NCBI GenBank assembly: GCA_002762915.1
Contig: PCYF01000010.1
Span: 8,635-14,680, forward strand
Source: Candidatus Woesearchaeota archaeon CG10_big_fil_rev_8_21_14_0_10_32_9
Lineage (GTDB): Archaea > Nanobdellota > Nanobdellia > Woesearchaeales > 21-14-0-10-32-9
Direction: 5' to 3'
DNA length: 6,046 bases
The translations under genes were made by a program, and so were the position numbers. Shown piece after piece: positions 1 through 5,609 of this stretch. The stretch's first letter is position 1, and each line of letters begins with the position of its first letter. The notes below the pieces were generated by a model, which was given only the letters and a program-made list of their open reading frames with translations, made no database searches and was not told the origin of the DNA.

Positions 1-147
1 GCTTGTAATAATAATCTTATCAGTTTATTAGTCTATTAAACGTATCGAAGATCCTCCAATAAAATAAATTATCGAGTATTGTGTCTTAACCTATATGTCT
101 GTTATTTGCATTATTTCTAAATAGAGAGCAACAAGTTTTTTCTAATT
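1..147. other. Non-coding left flank
   Basis: This AT-rich stretch lies downstream of the leftmost gene. All frames are short and broken by stops. A GGAGG-like stretch on the minus strand near 53-57 is not followed by a usable start codon. No RNA gene, hairpin terminator or repeat was recognised by eye. It probably holds the 3' untranslated region of the 362-aa gene and the spacer to whatever lies left of the window. Confidence 0.5.
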
Positions 148-1236
148 TTAATTCACAGATATTAAGGTATTATTTGTTTTTTCTACACCAACACAATACT
201 GGTGTTTGCCGAATTGTTCATTTTTTCGTGCTATTATTTTATCGCCATTTGCTTCTTCAGTAAAAAATATGAATTTTTTAGGAAGATAAGAATCAGTTCT
301 TGATGGAGTAATTTCATAAAACGTATCCGGAGGACAAAATGTGATGTGCGCATGGTTTAAATCCGCCCCTTTGTTTATAAGATATTCTTTAAGAAGCATA
401 TATCTTTTAAAAGGCGTATTTTGCATAACTTCAGCAAATGGTTTTTTCCAATTTTTTTCTGCTCTAGCTCTATCTGCTTGCAAGGGATAACATGCAATTG
501 CAAGGACAGAGTCTATGTTGTGTTTTACTGAATTTTCTAACATTACATCAAGAGATCTTTCAACTGCCGCACCATAACTTCCATCATCCGCAATAGTAAA
601 ACGTTTAACATACAAATTAAATTCTTGATTGTTTAATGAATCAAAATCTAATGCTATTTGTGTATTTCTCTGCGCTTCTGAAAGATGATTTCTAAAATCA
701 TGATATAGTATTATTTTATTTGGATTGTTGTTTGATTCTTTATTTATTCTATCAAAATGATGATCCGATTCTAACCCCAAATACTGGAATGAATCCTCTT
801 CAGAAGGTAAATCAAATAATTTTCCAACAGTCGGATACATGGAAGAAACATATTTCGGCATGAAATCAATTTTTTCTGCAGGAATTTTGTTTTTTATTAG
901 TAAGTTTTTCCAGGTTACAAATCTAGTAAAATAAGAGTGAGAGTTTAGTTGTGGAATAATAAAATGTGCTGTAGAGACATTATCTTCGAGAATGCGTTCT
1001 GGCGGCACATCTATTGGATCTGACCCAGCAATATTTATTATCATTCCAGCCGCAGTTCCTAATATTTTTAGTTCATCTTGTTTGTCTTTTGCTTTTTGAT
1101 GAATACTATTTTTAAGAAACATTAATTCTGAATCTATTGTTATTTTTGGATTGCATGCTAAATCATAACCTTTAATTAAATCTGTAAGTCTTCCAGTTGT
1201 AAAAAATTGCAATCTTCCATTAAATTCCGCTTTCAT
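148..1236 (-). CDS. Hypothetical protein, possible tandem degenerate NMN-adenylyltransferase-like (HIGH superfamily) domains
   Basis: This is a soluble 362-aa protein with no signal peptide or membrane segment. I see a weak two-domain duplication. Residues 7-17 (GRLQFFTTGRL) line up position by position with the GRFQPFHxGHL nucleotide-binding motif of NMN/nicotinate-nucleotide adenylyltransferases, but the catalytic HxGH reads TTGR. Residues 66-74 (IINIAGSDP) resemble the following strand of that family (IGIxxPDP), and 100-132 resemble its NPFxxxERxxMI...L segment. A second set follows: KRFTIADD around 211-218, VLAIACYPLQADR around 244-256, and NTPFKRYMLLKEYL around 273-286. Lost HxGH residues argue against normal catalysis; binding or a changed chemistry is possible. 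The ATG start has only a weak GGGT ribosome site 12 nt upstream, but a TATA box lies at a fitting distance. The gene appears to be transcribed alone. The fold call is inference; the ORF itself is solid. Confidence 0.8.
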   Translation of the reverse strand: MKAEFNGRLQFFTTGRLTDLIKGYDLACNPKITIDSELMFLKNSIHQKAKDKQDELKILGTAAGMIINIAGSDPIDVPPERILEDNVSTAHFIIPQLNSHSYFTRFVTWKNLLIKNKIPAEKIDFMPKYVSSMYPTVGKLFDLPSEEDSFQYLGLESDHHFDRINKESNNNPNKIILYHDFRNHLSEAQRNTQIALDFDSLNNQEFNLYVKRFTIADDGSYGAAVERSLDVMLENSVKHNIDSVLAIACYPLQADRARAEKNWKKPFAEVMQNTPFKRYMLLKEYLINKGADLNHAHITFCPPDTFYEITPSRTDSYLPKKFIFFTEEANGDKIIARKNEQFGKHQYCVGVEKTNNTLISVN

Positions 1237-1491
1237 TTTGAAAATTTACCCTTTGAAACATATTCCTTAAATGTTTTTCATGTTCCTTTTGAACTTATTC
1301 AAATATATAAATGTTGTGGTTTGTAGTTACTCATAAGTGATTAAAGACCTGAAATTTTTAGAATTCGTGCTTGTTTACCCAAAGTCAATATTAATTTTTT
1401 TTCGTTTTTAAGTAAATTGTTGATATTGTGACTAAATTAGCAAGGCTAAATGCAACTATAGTCCATCGAAATAAAAGTTAGTCTTGAGTTC
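1237..1491. other. Intergenic spacer, 255 nt
   Basis: This is the longest gap in the window. It separates the AI-2E permease from the 362-aa gene. Its left part holds the TATA box at 1304-1311. Just downstream of the permease stop the minus strand has a short T-rich run (TTTTATTT near 1470-1476) that could help end transcription. I see no ORF of useful length on either strand and no convincing structured RNA. Confidence 0.5.
1304..1311 (-). promoter_or_regulatory. Archaeal-type TATA box (TTTATATA)
   Basis: The minus strand reads TTTATATA here, matching the archaeal TATA consensus. A start site about 25 nt downstream would fall near 1282, leaving a leader of about 45 nt before the ATG at 1236. 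The upstream BRE is not convincingly purine-rich. Since the spacer to the preceding gene is 255 nt, this probably drives the 362-aa gene independently of the envelope cluster. Confidence 0.5.
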
Positions 1492-2559
1492 TTACACAAA
1501 TCTTTCTTTAAATGTTTCAAAATAAGTTATGAGCAAAGGCAATAATATTGGACCAATAAATATTCCAACAACCCCAAACATACTGATGCCTCCTATTACT
1601 CCTAAAATTACAATTATCGGGCTCACATTAGATCTTGCATGAACTATCTTCGCAAAAAGAATACCATCAACAATAGCTATAATGAAAATACAATATACCA
1701 ATAAACCTATTCCGTTACCTAACACCCAATAATTGTGAGAAAAATATCCGCTCATTATCAAATATAGTGAAGCCGGCAGCCATATAATCGCAGTTCCAAT
1801 CACAGGTATTAAAGCGAAAAAAGCAACTAATATTCCTAATAGAAGCGGAAAAGGAACACCAAATATGTAGAACCCTATGGCCGCCACTATTCCTTGAGTT
1901 ACTGCAACAAATAATTGAGCATAAATTACAGAGTGAGCTATTTTTCCAAACTCATCTATAAGTCTTTTTTTTGTTTTAGACCTCATTGGAAACATATCAC
2001 TTACTCTTTTCAATATATTCTTATGATCTTTAATAATAAAATATGTTATTACTAATGTAAGAAAAATTTGTGCAAGTATAAAGGGCATACTTAATATTAA
2101 ATTTTTAAGCAGATTTTCCAACACAGGCAAATATATCTGCAACTGTTTATCAATACCAATCAGCGATAATTGTTCCGCGCTGAATGTTTCAGCTTGATTA
2201 ATAAGAAAACATACTTTTGAACCTTCGCTGTTACATGAAAATCCTAATAGTGCTCCTTTTTCAATTGAATTTGATAATGAGTTATAAAAATAATATCCCT
2301 GCTGTCCAATTCCCACCACCAAAAACGAGAAAGGAATTAAAATGATGATTATAATAAGCAATAATGATAAAATAATCGAAACAGTATCATTCGGTATTTT
2401 TTTTCTTATCCTATTGAAGATGGGAATTGAAACATATGCCAGAAGAACACTGCTTAAAATAATCGTTATCACTGGCTGAACAAGTCTAAAAAAAAGAAGT
2501 AATACAAGTATAAATAGAATGAATGGCACTATTCTTTGATATTGATTGTTGATCGCCAT
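1492..2559 (-). CDS. AI-2E family transporter (PF01594-type permease)
   Basis: This is a 355-aa integral membrane protein of the AI-2E/PerM family, whose members export small molecules or exchange ions; substrate cannot be read from sequence. Two helices span about 10-45 and a third about 60-84. A long extracytoplasmic loop follows (about 85-155), then a helix at 156-176, a charged cytoplasmic stretch (177-210) and a C-terminal bundle of four to five helices. Family hallmarks are present: IPVIGTAIIWLPA (251-263), SPIIVILGVIGG (313-324) and FGVVGIFIGPILLPLL (328-343). Length is normal for the family. The loop carries Cys109 and Cys117, a possible disulfide. An upstream in-frame GTG at 2571 exists, but it overlaps an AGGTG ribosome site lying 9 nt before the ATG at 2559, so I use the ATG. 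It follows the OB-fold lipoprotein by 29 nt and probably ends the operon. Confidence 0.93.
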   Translation of the reverse strand: MAINNQYQRIVPFILFILVLLLFFRLVQPVITIILSSVLLAYVSIPIFNRIRKKIPNDTVSIILSLLLIIIIILIPFSFLVVGIGQQGYYFYNSLSNSIEKGALLGFSCNSEGSKVCFLINQAETFSAEQLSLIGIDKQLQIYLPVLENLLKNLILSMPFILAQIFLTLVITYFIIKDHKNILKRVSDMFPMRSKTKKRLIDEFGKIAHSVIYAQLFVAVTQGIVAAIGFYIFGVPFPLLLGILVAFFALIPVIGTAIIWLPASLYLIMSGYFSHNYWVLGNGIGLLVYCIFIIAIVDGILFAKIVHARSNVSPIIVILGVIGGISMFGVVGIFIGPILLPLLITYFETFKERFV

Positions 2560-2568
2560 TATATTAGA

Positions 2569-2573
2569 CACCT
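2569..2573 (-). promoter_or_regulatory. Ribosome binding site AGGTG of the AI-2E gene
   Basis: The minus strand reads AGGTG, then 9 nt, then the ATG at 2559-2557. Its GTG would otherwise be taken as the start codon of a form four residues longer. It complements the archaeal anti-Shine-Dalgarno (…CACCUCC…), so it favours the ATG. Confidence 0.6.
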
Positions 2574-2588
2574 ATTATATTTAACTTC

Positions 2589-2894
2589 TCAGCTTGCTTT
2601 GATGTAATATCCAAGCAAGGTGTCTTTTATCAGCATACCAGTAACGGTAATTTTACTTCCTTCTACAGGCAAAGTTTCTGAGGAAACGCCGATAGTATCT
2701 GTTTTATCTTTCAGAGTGTACCCTGAAAGTTCACCTATTTTAATGGTATTCTCAACGGTACCAGATACCCTAACTGTTTTTCCAACATAGTCCGGACTCT
2801 TCACATCTTTTATTGAAGTAGCCATACACCCAGAAATAATTAATGTTACAGCGAGCAACAAAATAAGACCTAATAAACTTTTTTTTATTCTCAT
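2589..2894 (-). CDS. Small OB-fold-like lipoprotein
   Basis: This is a 101-aa predicted lipoprotein. Residues 1-23 form a signal peptide: basic start MRIKK, a hydrophobic core of leucines and isoleucines, and lipobox ISGC with Cys23 as the lipidated residue. The mature part (about 35-101) has the strand pattern of a single OB-fold: YVGKTVRVSGTVENT, then SGYTLKDKTDTIGVSS, then GSKITVTGMLIKD. This G-K-x-V-x-V-x-G-x-V / Y-x-L-x-D pattern is common in small OB domains of archaeal and bacterial envelope or nucleic-acid proteins. The extracytoplasmic location argues against nucleic-acid binding. No catalytic residues are evident. The start has GGGG 8 nt upstream. It lies 24 nt after the DUF883-like gene. 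The specific role is unknown. Confidence 0.75.
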   Translation of the reverse strand: MRIKKSLLGLILLLAVTLIISGCMATSIKDVKSPDYVGKTVRVSGTVENTIKIGELSGYTLKDKTDTIGVSSETLPVEGSKITVTGMLIKDTLLGYYIKAS

Positions 2895-2918
2895 TTTTGT
2901 CGCCCCATTAAATAAAAT

Positions 2919-3173
2919 CTAATTCCTTCTTCTCATCAATAATGCTGTAACTACTACGCCAACAACTGCTCCTACTCCCGCAGCAATCAATACTGATCTT
3001 TCCGGATTTTCTTTGATATAATCATCTACATTTCCTTTCATCAATATTGCTTTTTCTTTTAAATTTACTATTGCTTCCTTACCGCTTTCACCCACGCTTT
3101 CAGCTTTATCCATTATTCTGTCAACGCTGTTGTGTGTTTTCTGTCTTAGTGTTTCGTTTTCAATTTTTTTCAT
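2919..3173 (-). CDS. DUF883 (YqjD/ElaB)-like tail-anchored membrane protein
   Basis: This is an 84-aa protein with a charged, probably helical N-terminal part (1-58, heptad-like, with KAESVGESGKEAIVNLKEKA) and a single C-terminal membrane segment (about 61-80, glycine/valine/alanine-rich) ending in MRRRN. That layout, with the junction NPERSVLIAAGVGAVVG, is the one seen in the DUF883 family (E. coli YqjD, ElaB), inner-membrane proteins reported to bind ribosomes in stationary phase. Length is slightly short for the family. A longer reading from a GTG at 3209 overlaps the previous gene. I prefer the ATG at 3173 because GGGTGA sits 4 nt before it, and it then starts 19 nt after the previous stop. 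The upstream neighbour is a YqjE-like protein, the usual bacterial partner of YqjD. Ribosome binding in this organism is inference. Confidence 0.75.
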   Translation of the reverse strand: MKKIENETLRQKTHNSVDRIMDKAESVGESGKEAIVNLKEKAILMKGNVDDYIKENPERSVLIAAGVGAVVGVVVTALLMRRRN

Positions 3174-3177
3174 TTTT

Positions 3178-3183
3178 TCACCC
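3178..3183 (-). promoter_or_regulatory. Ribosome binding site GGGTGA of the DUF883-like gene
   Basis: GGGTGA lies 4 nt before the ATG at 3173. It favours this start over the upstream GTG at 3209, which overlaps the preceding gene and has no own ribosome site. Confidence 0.55.
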
Positions 3184-3192
3184 ATTATTTTT

Positions 3193-3534
3193 TTATTTAT
3201 CAAATCCACCTACTTTTAGTAAGAGACCTATCACAAAAATGATTATCCCAATAGAAAAAAATGCTGCAGTACTACTCCAACCCAAAAATTCTAGTAGAAA
3301 GAAAAAAAGCGCGAAAATCAAAAATATAGCGCCTATTCCAATTATTAAAAGAGACGATATTTTTCTCATTATTCTTTTCTCCATTTGCATTATCCGTTCT
3401 TCAATATTCTTCATTATCAGTTCAGTGCTTTGTGCTATCGGCGAAAATACGCTTGCTGATATTATTTGAGGAATATATCCTAACACCTCTTTTATCATTT
3501 CCATAATCCAATTTTCTTTTTTTGATTCAACCAT
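3193..3534 (-). CDS. YqjE / holin superfamily III-like two-helix membrane protein
   Basis: This is a 113-aa membrane protein. The N-terminal half (1-58) is amphipathic and charged, with an EERIMQMEKRIMRK helix at about 45-58. It is followed by two membrane helices (about 60-83 and 88-107) joined by a short turn, EFLGWSS, and a short tail. This is the architecture of proteins annotated as phage holin family/YqjE (DUF1469 and relatives); despite the name, these chromosomal proteins are not known to lyse cells. No lysis gene is nearby, so a phage origin is not supported. The gene starts 5 nt after the preceding stop, with its ribosome site (GAGGAAGTGA) inside the end of that gene, suggesting translational coupling. 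The next gene is a DUF883-like protein, recalling the yqjD-yqjE pairing of enterobacteria with the order reversed. Confidence 0.7.
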   Translation of the reverse strand: MVESKKENWIMEMIKEVLGYIPQIISASVFSPIAQSTELIMKNIEERIMQMEKRIMRKISSLLIIGIGAIFLIFALFFFLLEFLGWSSTAAFFSIGIIIFVIGLLLKVGGFDK

Positions 3535-3539
3535 TTATT

Positions 3540-4064
3540 TCACTTCCTCGGATACTTATCTTTAACAACAATTTTTCTAGCTCTTTTTTCTCCAGGAGAT
3601 GCAGAATGAGTATCTATCTTATTCTCAGAATCTCCCTCAGCAAATCTATAATGTCTAGTTATCTTAATCTTAGCTCTATCTTCTACCACATCTCCTTTTT
3701 TATCAGGCAATAATCTCATTTTATGAATATCAATACCTTGAATTTCTATTTCGACTTTTCGAACGCTTGAATAATTTGGTGTAAGCACAATTGTCTTATG
3801 ATTCGGACCCCATTTTTTCTCAAAAGTTCCAGAAGTATAATTAAATTTAGATAAAGGAATTTTTGGAAGTGCTGACGATTCTGCTTTCAAATATATGATA
3901 TCGTCACCATAAGTCATTATGGCTATTGTTCCTTTTCCCTCGTTTCTGCTTTTTTCTTCAAAACGTGCAGCATAATCTTTGGGTATACAATATAAACTGT
4001 CTTTCTTATTTATACAGCTCTTTATTTCTCTGAGCTTGTCTTCATTTGATGCATCTTTTTTCAT
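3540..4064 (-). CDS. Hypothetical basic soluble protein, 174 aa
   Basis: I do not recognise this family. The protein has no signal peptide or membrane helix. It is rich in Lys and Arg, with a basic C-terminus (GEKRARKIVVKDKYPRK). Residues 17 and 26 are its only cysteines (CX8C). The middle (about 44-110) looks strand-rich, with GTIAIMTYGDDIIYLKAES and KTIVLTPNYSSVRKVEIEIQG, which could be a beta-sandwich or barrel. Residues 115-150 are charged and may be flexible. The ATG has a good AGGGTG ribosome site 8 nt upstream. It is the only clearly soluble product in the cluster, and its stop lies 5 nt before the YqjE-like start, so the two are probably translated together. A cytoplasmic partner of the neighbouring membrane proteins is possible but unproven. 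Confidence 0.75.
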   Translation of the reverse strand: MKKDASNEDKLREIKSCINKKDSLYCIPKDYAARFEEKSRNEGKGTIAIMTYGDDIIYLKAESSALPKIPLSKFNYTSGTFEKKWGPNHKTIVLTPNYSSVRKVEIEIQGIDIHKMRLLPDKKGDVVEDRAKIKITRHYRFAEGDSENKIDTHSASPGEKRARKIVVKDKYPRK

Positions 4065-4072
4065 TTTTTAAA

Positions 4073-4078
4073 CACCCT
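4073..4078 (-). promoter_or_regulatory. Ribosome binding site AGGGTG of the 174-aa gene
   Basis: AGGGTG lies 8 nt before the ATG at 4064, and it supports that start. The 78-nt spacer in which it sits (4065-4142) is the widest gap inside the cluster. A TATA-like TTTAAAAT on the minus strand at 4134-4141 could start a second transcript here, but the match is weak. Confidence 0.5.
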
Positions 4079-4142
4079 TGTATTTTATTATTTTATCATT
4101 TTTATTCATATGTTGCTTATTTTTTCTAAATTAATTTTAAAT

Positions 4143-4241
4143 CTAAAAAAACTTGAAAAACAATATTGCAATAATTACTACGACTACAACTGCCCCTATT
4201 AATGAAAGCAGTCCTCCTTTTTTATTAACAATATGTTTCAT
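4143..4241 (-). CDS. Single-helix membrane microprotein, 32 aa
   Basis: This short ORF encodes MKHIVNKKGGLLSLIGAV followed by a valine/isoleucine/leucine-rich stretch and the end FFKFF. It has a basic start (1-8), a Gly-Gly turn, and one membrane helix (about 11-29). A GGGGG ribosome site lies 7 nt before the ATG, as good as those of the larger genes, and the gene fits neatly in the space between its neighbours (32 nt after the PLDc_N stop). The KKGG-hydrophobic pattern loosely recalls a type IV pilin signal, but nothing follows the helix, so that is not supported. The last codons form a T7 run on the coding strand overlapping the stop, which might weaken transcription onward. The function is unknown; the protein may assist one of the adjacent membrane proteins. 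Confidence 0.6.
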   Translation of the reverse strand: MKHIVNKKGGLLSLIGAVVVVVIIAILFFKFF

Positions 4242-4273
4242 ATTTTTTCCCCCAAATTAAATTACGATTATTT

Positions 4274-4600
4274 CTATCTGAATCTTTTATTTTTTCCTGC
4301 AAACAAATCATTTTTTGAATTTCGTCCAAGGAAATAATAAACTACTGCAGTAATTATACTAAAAAATATAGCTAGTAATACCCAAAACAATTTCATACCA
4401 TCAGATAATCTTTTGTTATTTACAAGTACATCATATATTACCCATATTGCGGCAAGAATTGCTAAAATAAAAAATAAAATATTATATCCTCCCATCATAT
4501 TATAACTTCTAAAACCTGATCCAAAGAGTTGAAATAGTAAGAGTATTCCTACAATAACAACAAGAATCATTATTATATTATTATTATCTTTATTTGCCAT
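4274..4600 (-). CDS. Stand-alone PLDc_N-like three-helix membrane protein
   Basis: This is a 108-aa membrane protein. Helix 1 spans about 9-26, helix 2 about 40-58 and helix 3 about 70-91. The last two helices and the loop between them (AAIWVIYDVLVNNKRLSDGMKLFWVLLAIF and a following YYFLGR) match the PLDc_N pattern, in which two helices flank a short charged loop and end in a Tyr-rich LxGR. PLDc_N normally precedes cardiolipin synthase catalytic domains; here no HKD phospholipase domain follows, so no enzymatic role is implied. Stand-alone PLDc_N proteins are known in bacteria and archaea and their role is unclear. The tail is basic (GKNKRFR). The ATG has an excellent GGGAGG site 8 nt upstream (4609-4614). 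It follows the DUF4382 gene by 37 nt. Confidence 0.82.
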   Translation of the reverse strand: MANKDNNNIIMILVVIVGILLLFQLFGSGFRSYNMMGGYNILFFILAILAAIWVIYDVLVNNKRLSDGMKLFWVLLAIFFSIITAVVYYFLGRNSKNDLFAGKNKRFR

Positions 4601-4637
4601 ATTATTTTCCTCCCGAATAATTTATAACTTCTTTACT

Positions 4638-5375
4638 TCAATTGTTCAAATCAATTTCTTCAATTATTTTATCTCCTTTAATTGAAAATCTTGCATCCGT
4701 TCTAATTCTAAATCCTTCACCAAAATTTCCATTAATGTCCATGCCTTCTTTTTTATTTTCATCTACATTTCCATTAATAATTCTTATATTCTCTCTGAAT
4801 CGAGTATCTACTTCTGCTTTTTGTCTTGTTTCAAATTTAATAACTGGCGCAAAGATGTATGTTCCTTCTCCAGTAATATGGAGTGACTCATCTGCAATGA
4901 AATCAAATTTGACAGTTGATGTTGAGTTCCCATTTATGATAAGCTTCCCAACAAGTTTTAATTCTCCAGAAGGCAATTTTGCAACATGATCTCCTGATGC
5001 ATCTGTAACAATAACTTTTGAAATTTCTAATCTTACTTGGTTGTATGTTCCTTGTGTTAGATTGTAATCTGCAAGAAGTACTTGAGTATTTGTTGATTTT
5101 AATTTAAGTAAATCATATGTTTGTGGAGTTGCAGAAACAGTTATCCATGATCCGCTTTCATTAAGAACTTTTATACTATCAATGGTAACTGAAACATTTG
5201 TTACAGAACCCATGTCTGCAGCAGCATCAGTCAGTACAAATACTGCTCTGCCATCTTGAGTTAATTGTTGAGGCGTACATGCTGAAAGTAATGTAGCGAC
5301 TGCAAAAATAATTAACAATGCAAATGTTGACTTAAATATCGATCTATCAATTTTTGTAATTTTTGTTTGTTTCAT
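4638..5375 (-). CDS. DUF4382 domain lipoprotein
   Basis: This is a 245-aa predicted surface lipoprotein. The signal peptide (1-32) has a basic start, a hydrophobic core (18-30) and lipobox LSAC, with Cys33 lipidated. The DUF4382 domain (about 42-185) is recognisable from GRAVFVLTDAAAD, VTNVSVTIDSIKV, SGSWITV, QTYDLLKL, LTQGTYNQVRLEISKV, LPSGELKL and the closing FDFIADESLHITGEGTYIFAPVIKF. This family of extracytoplasmic beta-rich proteins has no assigned activity. A C-terminal extension (about 186-245) follows, with two similar INGN motifs at about 200-203 and 214-217; it is unusual in being strand-like beyond the domain. A TTG at 5468 would lengthen the ORF, but the ATG at 5375 has GGGAG just upstream and gives the signal peptide directly. 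A 46-aa ORF ends 22 nt before it. Confidence 0.85.
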   Translation of the reverse strand: MKQTKITKIDRSIFKSTFALLIIFAVATLLSACTPQQLTQDGRAVFVLTDAAADMGSVTNVSVTIDSIKVLNESGSWITVSATPQTYDLLKLKSTNTQVLLADYNLTQGTYNQVRLEISKVIVTDASGDHVAKLPSGELKLVGKLIINGNSTSTVKFDFIADESLHITGEGTYIFAPVIKFETRQKAEVDTRFRENIRIINGNVDENKKEGMDINGNFGEGFRIRTDARFSIKGDKIIEEIDLNN

Positions 5376-5397
5376 TTTCTCCCTTTCCGTTTTTTTA

Positions 5398-5538
5398 TTA
5401 ACTGTAGTATCTTTCAAATCCCTCATCTTCAAGTTCAATGTCAATGTATTCGTCATTTTTTTTACCAACTAATCCCCGCACACTTTTGAATATATTTCTC
5501 CTGTTTACTAAACTCCCCTGCGAATACATTTTTTTCAT
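5398..5538 (-). CDS. Small hypothetical protein, 46 aa
   Basis: This ORF, too short for most gene callers, runs from an ATG at 5538 (a second in-frame ATG at 5529) to TAA. It has a basic, amphipathic first half (NRRNIFKSVRGLVGKK, residues 12-27) and an acidic second half (NDEYIDIELEDEGFERYYS, 28-46), with no cysteine and no membrane helix. The pattern of a short basic membrane-associating helix followed by an acidic EYIDIELED segment resembles the N-terminus of archaeal SepF cell-division proteins. The SepF core domain is absent, so it could be a remnant, a mimic or coincidence. Ribosome site is weak (GTGTG). It ends 22 nt before the DUF4382 gene, so it probably shares its transcript. It may also be only a leader with chance coding potential. 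Confidence 0.45.
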   Translation of the reverse strand: MKKMYSQGSLVNRRNIFKSVRGLVGKKNDEYIDIELEDEGFERYYS

Positions 5539-5609
5539 TTTTTACACACTATTTTTTATTGAAATATTCTTTAGCAAATTGCAAATTTTTTTGTTCTTTT
5601 TTCTTTTTC
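5539..5609. other. Intergenic spacer
   Basis: This 71-nt gap lies between the 109-aa membrane gene and the 46-aa ORF. Its coding strand is almost entirely A-rich after the membrane gene stop. A tandem 7-nt repeat (gcaaatt twice, 5574-5587 on the plus strand) lies in it. No TATA consensus is clear, though AATATTT and AATAAAAAAT stretches upstream of the 46-aa ORF could serve. Confidence 0.4.

Noticed and set aside
51..57. GGAGG-like ribosome site on the minus strand
   Set aside because: No ATG, GTG or TTG follows at a usable distance with an open frame.
3047..3469. 140-aa plus-strand ORF
   Set aside because: It is antisense to the DUF883-like and YqjE-like genes, has low-complexity Phe/Leu/Ile composition from A-rich coding on the other strand, and lacks a ribosome site.
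3193..3534. Phage holin, suggesting a prophage remnant
   Set aside because: The family name covers chromosomal YqjE-type proteins; no endolysin, integrase, capsid or other phage gene is nearby.
3522..3713. 63-aa plus-strand ORF
   Set aside because: Antisense to the end of the 174-aa gene, with low-complexity Ser/Phe/Leu composition.
4068..4109. 13-codon mini-ORF on the minus strand before the 174-aa gene
   Set aside because: It has no ribosome site and Lys/Asn/Ile codons expected by chance in A-rich DNA. It overlaps the ribosome site of the next gene, so a leader role is possible but not supported.
4642..4989. 115-aa plus-strand ORF
   Set aside because: It lies antisense within the DUF4382 gene, whose minus-strand product has a clear domain and signal peptide.
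5574..5587. Tandem 7-nt repeat gcaaatt
   Set aside because: Only two short AT-rich copies; expected by chance and not linked to a clear operator or attachment site.
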